Part shown: positions 20,331 to 26,579 of the stretch, one piece after another
How the letters are laid out: each line of letters begins with the position of its first letter
Numbering within the stretch: position 1 is the first letter of the stretch
Position numbers and translations under genes: made by a program
IMG/VR virus record: IMGVR_UViG_3300046724_000403
Location: 1 to 26,579 of that record
DNA: 26,579 bases
Strand: one strand, 5' to 3'
From: a virus
Notes under the pieces: generated by a model
What the model was told of the DNA's origin: nothing
The model's input: only the letters and a program-made list of their open reading frames with translations
Database searches by the model: none

Positions 20331-23300
20331 ATGATGGACGGCGCCAACTTCCCGCCCCCGAAGGACGACGAAGCGCAGCCGCGGGCGGGGGCGCGTTGGG
20401 AGACCGTGCAGCACCTCTACACCGTGAATTCCGGCAGCGCGCCGCCGGCCAACACGCTGTTAATTGGCGAGCTCGGACTGGAGCTGGCGGACCCGGTCAA
20501 GATCTGGGCCGGCGTGCCGACCAGCATGGACGCTACGGGCCGCAAGCTGCTCTACGACAGCAGCAAGGGCGCCGGGGCGGCATTCCCCGAGGCGCCGCTC
20601 GACGGGCTGGTCTACGGCCGCCAGGGCAGCACTGCGTCGTGGCTGGGGGTATTGCCCCTGACCGGCGGCACGCTCTCCGGAGCGCTGACCATCCAGAGCA
20701 CGAGCGACGCTACACTCTATGTCCATGCGACCGGACCAAGCTGGCCCGCCGTCAAATGGAACACTGATCTGGCGGGCACCGCTGCGGGCTACTTTGAATC
20801 GCAACGCTACGGCAAATCGCGCTGGTCGGTGGAGTTCGGCGGCACCGAGCGAGAGACTGGCTTTGACGCCGGCACCAACTTTCTGATCAACCGGTTTGAC
20901 GACAACGGCAACGTGAAGTTTCCCACTCCGTTCGCCATCACACGCGCGACCGGCTATGTGCATTTCGGCTCGCTGGTGTTTCTCGCCACCGATCCCAATA
21001 CCGACCTGGAAGCGGCGACCAAACACTACGTCGACCAGCAAAGCCCGGCGAACAAATACCTGTTGCTGACCGGTGGCACGATCAACCCCGGCCCGCTCAA
21101 CATCGAAAACCTGATCGACAACCCGCGGCTGAACCTCACCGGGCTGTCTGGCATCGGCTCCTACTGGCCGATCATCACGCTAAATGTGCAGGCGACCACC
21201 GGTTCGGTCGGTATCATCCAGAGCCAACGCAACGGCGCGCGGCGCTGGACGATCACCCTGGGCGACGGCTTTACGCCGGAGGTGCTCGGCTCCAGCGCCG
21301 GCACCGATCTGATAGTTTCGCGCTACGACGATTTCGGCGGGCTGCTCGGCAACGTGCTGACCATCGCGCGCGGCAGCGGCAACACCACCCTGAACGCCGC
21401 ACTGATCGTGGCAGGCACGGTATTGCTGCAAGCCGGTGATCCAACCACCGACCAGGGGGCCGCCACCAAGCACTACGTCGATATCAAAGCGGGCGGCTAT
21501 CTGCCGCTCACCGGTGGCCGGCTCAGCGGTGGGCTAAGCTTCGGGACGCGCTACGCGGCCAACGCACAAGACTTGAGCGCACATATCGCGCTGTATGATG
21601 GCTGGGGCGGCTTCAGCATCACCCCAGGCCATCTGAACGTTGTCGCTGGCGGCGCACTGGCGCTGAGCTTTGATGGCCCGTCGATCTTCGTGGCGCCGAA
21701 CACCGGCCTCTACGTGAACCGCGATCCCTCCACTGATATGGAGGTGGTCAATCTTCGCTACCTGAACGCCAACACGGTCAACATCGCTGGCGGCGACGCG
21801 CGCTGGGTCAACGTGACTGGCGACACGATGTCCGGCAATTTGATGATCTCCTCGCCGAGTCAGCAAACGGCGTTCGTGGTTAACGCGCCGATGGGAACCT
21901 CGCCGGGATATGCGTTCTACATCGGCGGCAGGCAGCGGTGGTTTGTCGGGGTCAGTCCTGATCTGGAAGATGGCAGCGGCTTCGGCAGCAACCTCGCATT
22001 TTACAGCTACCACGACGACGGCAGCTTCAGCGGCACGCCGCTATGGATCGATCGCCAGGATGGCTATCTCTGGGTGCAGAACACCATCTCGGTCGGCCGC
22101 GATCCGATCACCAGCATGGAGGTGGTTACTTTAGAATACGCGCGCGCCAACTACGCGCCGATCACAGGCGGTGGTTACCTCCCGCTGACCGCTGGGCCAT
22201 CATATCCTCTGACCAATGCGCTTTACATCGACTCAACCACGACGGGCCTCGCTGCTGCGATCCATCTTACGACACCGGGCTGGCCCGCCGTCGTGTGGAA
22301 CACCACGACCAACAGCGTCACAGGGGGAAACACTGCGGCAGGGTATTTCGCTTCGCAGCGACAAGGCAGGAACCGCTGGTCGGTAGAGTTCGGCGGCACC
22401 CAACAGGAAACCGGCGGTAATCAGGGCACTGACTTCCTGATCAATCGCTTCGATGATGGCGGCAACGTTCTCTACCCCAGTCCGTTCGGTATCAATCGCC
22501 AGCTTGGCACGGTGACCATCCTACCGCCGCTGATGCTCGCTGGCCCGCCTACAACCACCAACCAAGCCGCGACGATGGGCTACGTTGACGGCAAGGCGGG
22601 CAACTACCTGCCGCTCGGTGGCGGCATCATGCAGGGCGGCATCTCGTGGGCTGATGTGTATGGCCAAAGCCCGAGCGATGCCACGCATCATCTGATCCTG
22701 CACAGTGGTTTCGGCATCGGGGTTACCGCCAACCGGCTGAACTACATTGCCGACATCAACAGCGAACATTCATTCATCGCTGGCTCTGAGGTCGCGTGGT
22801 TCAACACCTACGGTCTAGGCATGGCGGCAGGCACCGACATCTATCTCGCGCGCGATCCCACATCAGCCTTACAGGCGACCACCAAGCGCTACGCCGATTT
22901 GATGCTGCCGTTGGCCGGTGGTGTGATGACCGGCGGCATCCGGTTTAACGATAACAATTACCTCGGTGTCGCTGGGCGACCCGACACCAGCCACCACATC
23001 ACGCTGTTCAGCGGTTACGGGTTCTCGATCACCACGGCCAGCTTGAATATCGTTTCGACTGATCAGATTTGGTTCTCTAACAGCCAGAGCGGCCACGACA
23101 TCGCCTATTTCCGCGAAAATGTCGGACTGGCTTTCGTCGGCATCACCAACACCGTCACGGTGGGCCGCGATCCAACCGCCAAGATGGAGGTGGTCACCAA
23201 ACAGTATGCCGATGGGCTAATCGGTGCGGCGGGCGGACCATTCCTGCCGATCGTTGCTGGGTTTAACAATGCGCTGACCGGCGAATTGTATCTGCCGCAT

Positions 23301-26300
23301 GTCACGCCGACGGTAGACGAAATGGCGACGCCGAAATTCTACGTCGACTTGGCAGATCAGAATCTGCAAAGCCAGATTTCGGCGGTGGTGTCCGGCAACC
23401 TCGTGTTCTACGGCCAGTTGGATGTCGCAAACGATGTGGTGCATTACAAATATACCGTAAACCTTCCCGACACTCCTATGCCGTCGCCGAGTGCTGTCCC
23501 CAAGGGCGGCTATATAATCGTGACAGTGGGAGGGATACCCCCGACAGGGACCAGCACGAACATTCCGCCTTTGCCTCTTGGCACTCCGCAGTATGTGCGC
23601 GGCGATTGGTTCATTAGCGACGGCGAGATATGGATTTTTCTGCCGACCGGCCTCGTCTACTTCACGGCGGATGCCGTTGAGGTTTCCCCGCCGATCCAAG
23701 GCACGACCGACGTGCAGGCCACACTGACGTGGCTCAACACCAACAAGCTTAACCTTGCTGGCGGCACCATGCAGGGGCAGCTATTACAGCCCCTGGTGCC
23801 AACCACCGGCACCAGCTTGGTCAACCGCAACTACGTCACCAGCACGCTCGGCGGCTACCTCGCGCTGTCCGGCGGCACCATGCTGGGCGGCATCAGCTTC
23901 GATGACAGTCTGGCAACCGGCAGCACCACAGACACATCGAAATACCTCACGCTGCACAGTGCTGGCTACGGGTTTGGCGTTTCAGCATACCGGCTGAATT
24001 ACACGGTCAGCGCCACCGACAACCACTATTTCATCGTGGGCGGCATCGACAAACTGTGGGTCAATTCAAACGGCGTCGGCACCTCGTGCCCAGTCTACCT
24101 GGGCCACGATCCGCCAACGACTGGCAGCGAGGCGGCCAGCAAGAACTATGTCGACGGCCGCACGCCGCTGGCCACCGATGCGCCGAATGACACTTGGTGG
24201 TGGGGCAGACACGCCGCAACGTGGGCGCCCGTGTCGGGCCTTCAGTATATCGGTGCTGGCGCCTATGACCTGAACGCGGTCGGTCCTGGGGCATACATCG
24301 GCTTGCTCAACATCACCAACCAAACCAACGCGCCGAACTGGCCGACTGACCTGTGGGCGCAGACCGCGCTCGTGTTGCACGGTTACAACTCCAACTACGG
24401 CTGGCAAAACCAGATATTGATGGGGCCTGCCCAAAACACTGGCGACGCGGCGATCTGGTATCGCAACCAGAGCGGCGGGGTGTGGTCACCGTGGTGGCGG
24501 ATCATGACCGCCGCTGGCGGCACGTTCACCGGGCGAGTCACATTCAACGGGGCTGCGGTCGCTGTTTTTAACGCCTACACCGGGGATGTCAGCGGCGTCG
24601 AGGCAATCGTTATTTCCGGCAATGGTAACCTCACTGTCCCCACGCCCGCTTGGAGCGGCGGCTTGTCGTGGAACCTGACCGGAGGTGGCAGCGAGCTATC
24701 GTTCGTCAATAATTTTACCACAACGTCGCGTAGCTTCAGTTGGTGGCAGGTTGATAGCGCGACCGCGATGCGGCAGCTTGGATGGTTCTCGCCGAACGGC
24801 GATCTGTCTGTCACGGGCGCGGTGTATCTACTGAAAGGCGATCCCTCCACATCGACACAGGCGGCCAACAAGAACTACGTTGATGGCGTCATCACCCGCG
24901 CGGGCGGACCGTTCCTGCCGATCATCGGTGGCACCCTTTCCGGCAATCTCGGCTTGAATGGCGCGTGGCCAACCATCACGCTGGACACTGCGTCGGGCAT
25001 GGCCCGGCAGATCATGGGCACGACGGTCGGGTCGCCGCGCTGGCTGATCCGTCTGGGAGATAACACTTCCGAAGCTGGCAACAACCTCGGGTCAGACTTC
25101 AACCTATGGCGCTATGCTGACAACGGCAGCGATGCCTGGATAGCGTTCTTCATTAAACGCCAGACTGGTGATGTTACCGTTGGCGGCACCATCTTCGTCG
25201 GCACCGACCCGACGCAGAACATGGCGGTCGCCACCAAGCAATACGTCGATGCGGTCCGCACGGCGCTCGGTGGATACCTGCCACTCACAGGCGGCACGCT
25301 CTCAGGGTTGCTGACCGCGCAAGCCAGCATCCAAATAACTGGCGGCGCACTTTGGTCTGGTTGGAATGGTGCCGGAGGCGCGCAGATCAACCTACAAGGC
25401 GTCCCTGGTTCCTATCGTTCGCTGACTTGGTATTCAGGCAACTACCGACTTTGGGACATCGGCAATTCCAGCAGCGAGCCGCGCGACGGTTCTAACACTG
25501 GCGGCGATCTGGTGTTCTATCGCTACGATGATGCCGCCAACATACTTGGCTCACCGTTGATGATCATGCGTGCCAGCGGCGCGGTGATGCTGGACCGCGA
25601 CCCAACCGCCAACCTGCAAGCTGCCACCAAGCAGTATGTCGATACCAAGTCTGGCAATTTCCTGCCGATCACGGGCGGCACGCTCACCGGTAGACTGAAC
25701 ATACAGTTCACGGCTGACTCCACCACAGGGCACCTGTTTCTGGCCCCCGCCAACTTCAGCGGCAACGCACTGGAAGGCAAGCTGCGGTTTGGCGGCACGT
25801 TTGGCATCGGTGTCGGTGATACCGGCGTGCGCCTCACATCATCGATCCGCTCGGGCTTCCGCTCCAACGCCTGGGGTTATGAATACCTCGACGTGTGGAT
25901 CAACAACGGCAACCCGAACGACGCGTCGTCCGACATCAATCAGGTGATGGTCGCCAGCTTCAACCGCTTCGGCCTCACCATGCCAGCCAGCATGGCCATC
26001 ACGCTGTCAGCGGACCCCACGGCCGACCTACAGGCTGCGACCAAGCAGTATGCTGATGGCATCATCCTGCGCAACGGCGGCCCGTGGTTGCCGATCGCGG
26101 GAGGCGAGATCACCGGTAACCTTCAGGTCGACGGTGTATTTACGATCGCCGCCAACGCGTCGACCATCAGTGGAATGCAAGGCTGGGGTGGGATCGTAGG
26201 TAACCTGACCCAAGGTCAGGGCGAGGTGGATTTCGTCGCGCTTTATACCGGCTATGGCGGCTTCAGTTGGTGGCAAGCGCAGCCCGGTTACGTGAAGGTG

Positions 26301-26579
26301 CAAATCGCGCAACTTCAACCAAACGGCACGTTTGCGACTTGGGGCTTAGGACACGTATATTACGGCTTGCCGCACGGTGGTAACGTTGTTGGCTTCTCGT
26401 GGTATGGCGGTTGGTTGAATGCCTATGTCGATGGCAACTTCATCGGCTACCTCGCAACGTCAGATTTTCTGTCGCAGACCTACCTCGCGCTGACCGGCGG
26501 CAATCTGAGTGGCGGCATTCACTTCACTGGCGTTGCCAGCGGCTGGAATGATCTGACGAAGCACATCGACCTACACGGT
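20331..26579 (+). CDS. Giant repetitive tail fibre, 3' end beyond the window
   Basis: From ATG 20331 (or 20334) one frame stays open to the right edge, at least 2083 residues. It begins with a host-region-like unit (LLIGELGLELADPVKIWAGV, DATGRKLLYDSS), then repeats a module of the form DPTxxxxAATKxYVDxxxxG(Y)LPLTGGTLSGxL. TK-Y-type units lie at about 21021, 21468, 22575, 22881, 23199, 23325, 24141, 24870, 25236, 25629 and 26043, with diverged ones at 21741, 22122 and 23826. Between them are longer beta modules present in several diverged copies, for example RWSVEFGGT...FLINRFDD at about 20820 and 22378, and HHxxLxSGxGxxI/V modules. Around 24180-24520 a WYRNQSGGVWSPWWRIM segment resembles pyocin-knob modules. 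It is probably a receptor-binding fibre; confidence is lower for domain identities. Confidence 0.85.
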   Translation, partial: MMDGANFPPPKDDEAQPRAGARWETVQHLYTVNSGSAPPANTLLIGELGLELADPVKIWAGVPTSMDATGRKLLYDSSKGAGAAFPEAPLDGLVYGRQGSTASWLGVLPLTGGTLSGALTIQSTSDATLYVHATGPSWPAVKWNTDLAGTAAGYFESQRYGKSRWSVEFGGTERETGFDAGTNFLINRFDDNGNVKFPTPFAITRATGYVHFGSLVFLATDPNTDLEAATKHYVDQQSPANKYLLLTGGTINPGPLNIENLIDNPRLNLTGLSGIGSYWPIITLNVQATTGSVGIIQSQRNGARRWTITLGDGFTPEVLGSSAGTDLIVSRYDDFGGLLGNVLTIARGSGNTTLNAALIVAGTVLLQAGDPTTDQGAATKHYVDIKAGGYLPLTGGRLSGGLSFGTRYAANAQDLSAHIALYDGWGGFSITPGHLNVVAGGALALSFDGPSIFVAPNTGLYVNRDPSTDMEVVNLRYLNANTVNIAGGDARWVNVTGDTMSGNLMISSPSQQTAFVVNAPMGTSPGYAFYIGGRQRWFVGVSPDLEDGSGFGSNLAFYSYHDDGSFSGTPLWIDRQDGYLWVQNTISVGRDPITSMEVVTLEYARANYAPITGGGYLPLTAGPSYPLTNALYIDSTTTGLAAAIHLTTPGWPAVVWNTTTNSVTGGNTAAGYFASQRQGRNRWSVEFGGTQQETGGNQGTDFLINRFDDGGNVLYPSPFGINRQLGTVTILPPLMLAGPPTTTNQAATMGYVDGKAGNYLPLGGGIMQGGISWADVYGQSPSDATHHLILHSGFGIGVTANRLNYIADINSEHSFIAGSEVAWFNTYGLGMAAGTDIYLARDPTSALQATTKRYADLMLPLAGGVMTGGIRFNDNNYLGVAGRPDTSHHITLFSGYGFSITTASLNIVSTDQIWFSNSQSGHDIAYFRENVGLAFVGITNTVTVGRDPTAKMEVVTKQYADGLIGAAGGPFLPIVAGFNNALTGELYLPHVTPTVDEMATPKFYVDLADQNLQSQISAVVSGNLVFYGQLDVANDVVHYKYTVNLPDTPMPSPSAVPKGGYIIVTVGGIPPTGTSTNIPPLPLGTPQYVRGDWFISDGEIWIFLPTGLVYFTADAVEVSPPIQGTTDVQATLTWLNTNKLNLAGGTMQGQLLQPLVPTTGTSLVNRNYVTSTLGGYLALSGGTMLGGISFDDSLATGSTTDTSKYLTLHSAGYGFGVSAYRLNYTVSATDNHYFIVGGIDKLWVNSNGVGTSCPVYLGHDPPTTGSEAASKNYVDGRTPLATDAPNDTWWWGRHAATWAPVSGLQYIGAGAYDLNAVGPGAYIGLLNITNQTNAPNWPTDLWAQTALVLHGYNSNYGWQNQILMGPAQNTGDAAIWYRNQSGGVWSPWWRIMTAAGGTFTGRVTFNGAAVAVFNAYTGDVSGVEAIVISGNGNLTVPTPAWSGGLSWNLTGGGSELSFVNNFTTTSRSFSWWQVDSATAMRQLGWFSPNGDLSVTGAVYLLKGDPSTSTQAANKNYVDGVITRAGGPFLPIIGGTLSGNLGLNGAWPTITLDTASGMARQIMGTTVGSPRWLIRLGDNTSEAGNNLGSDFNLWRYADNGSDAWIAFFIKRQTGDVTVGGTIFVGTDPTQNMAVATKQYVDAVRTALGGYLPLTGGTLSGLLTAQASIQITGGALWSGWNGAGGAQINLQGVPGSYRSLTWYSGNYRLWDIGNSSSEPRDGSNTGGDLVFYRYDDAANILGSPLMIMRASGAVMLDRDPTANLQAATKQYVDTKSGNFLPITGGTLTGRLNIQFTADSTTGHLFLAPANFSGNALEGKLRFGGTFGIGVGDTGVRLTSSIRSGFRSNAWGYEYLDVWINNGNPNDASSDINQVMVASFNRFGLTMPASMAITLSADPTADLQAATKQYADGIILRNGGPWLPIAGGEITGNLQVDGVFTIAANASTISGMQGWGGIVGNLTQGQGEVDFVALYTGYGGFSWWQAQPGYVKVQIAQLQPNGTFATWGLGHVYYGLPHGGNVVGFSWYGGWLNAYVDGNFIGYLATSDFLSQTYLALTGGNLSGGIHFTGVASGWNDLTKHIDLHG
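24180..24520 (+). repeat. Pyocin-knob-like module within the tail fibre
   Basis: This unique, non-repeated segment reads PNDTWWWGRHAATWAPVSGL, later NWPTDLWAQTALVLHGYNSN, and ends IWYRNQSGGVWSPWWRIM. Aromatic WYR...W.PW.R(I) endings are typical of knob domains inserted in fibres as receptor or folding units. It differs from the surrounding beta repeats. Confidence 0.5.

Overview
This GC-rich window looks like part of a tailed-phage (or prophage) genome, probably from an alphaproteobacterial host such as a member of the Hyphomicrobiales. That host guess is an inference from base composition, protein style and the tail-fibre repeat type; no host gene, tRNA, integrase or attachment site was seen. 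The right-hand strand carries packaging and head genes in a familiar order: small terminase (2658), a 73-aa gene resembling the Acb2/Tad1 anti-CBASS fold (3143), large terminase (3361), DUF1073-type portal (4746), two small unknowns, a Mu-F-like minor head protein (7058), two small proteins, a 1337-aa DUF2213 polyvalent protein (9172), an acidic scaffold-like protein (16599), a probable cement protein (17594), a DUF2184-type major capsid protein (18197), a 126-aa protein (19401), a DUF4054-type connector (19778), and a repeat-built tail fibre of at least 2083 aa that runs off the right edge (20331 onward).

Three blocks on the opposite strand interrupt this plan. The left arm (1-2583) holds ten tightly coupled small genes read leftward, including an HTH protein and a 30-aa membrane miniprotein. 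A freestanding HNH-AP2 homing endonuclease (7871-8395) sits between the Mu-F-like gene and the next head gene. A cluster of fourteen small genes (13182-16224) is read leftward between the polyvalent protein and the scaffold-like gene. Nearly all the small genes overlap by 1 or 4 bases (TGATG, ATGA, GTGA), which implies coupled translation.

The central cluster has a control region at 16225-16553: a leftward sigma70-like promoter with a perfect 10+1+10 palindrome over its -35 box and spacer, then a leader of about 260 nt. The leader contains two long nested RNA folds directly upstream of the first ribosome binding site. This is the best candidate here for an undescribed regulatory RNA.

Other points of interest are: a 17-bp element of alternating TACG/CGTA half-sites that recurs in terL, in the portal gene and next to the capsid gene; the polyvalent protein with three copies of an HPR...F linker and a C-terminal domain resembling HhH-GPD DNA glycosylases; and an AT-richer tract at the Mu-F/HNH junction that suggests homing co-conversion. 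All functional names are from sequence reading alone, without database searches.
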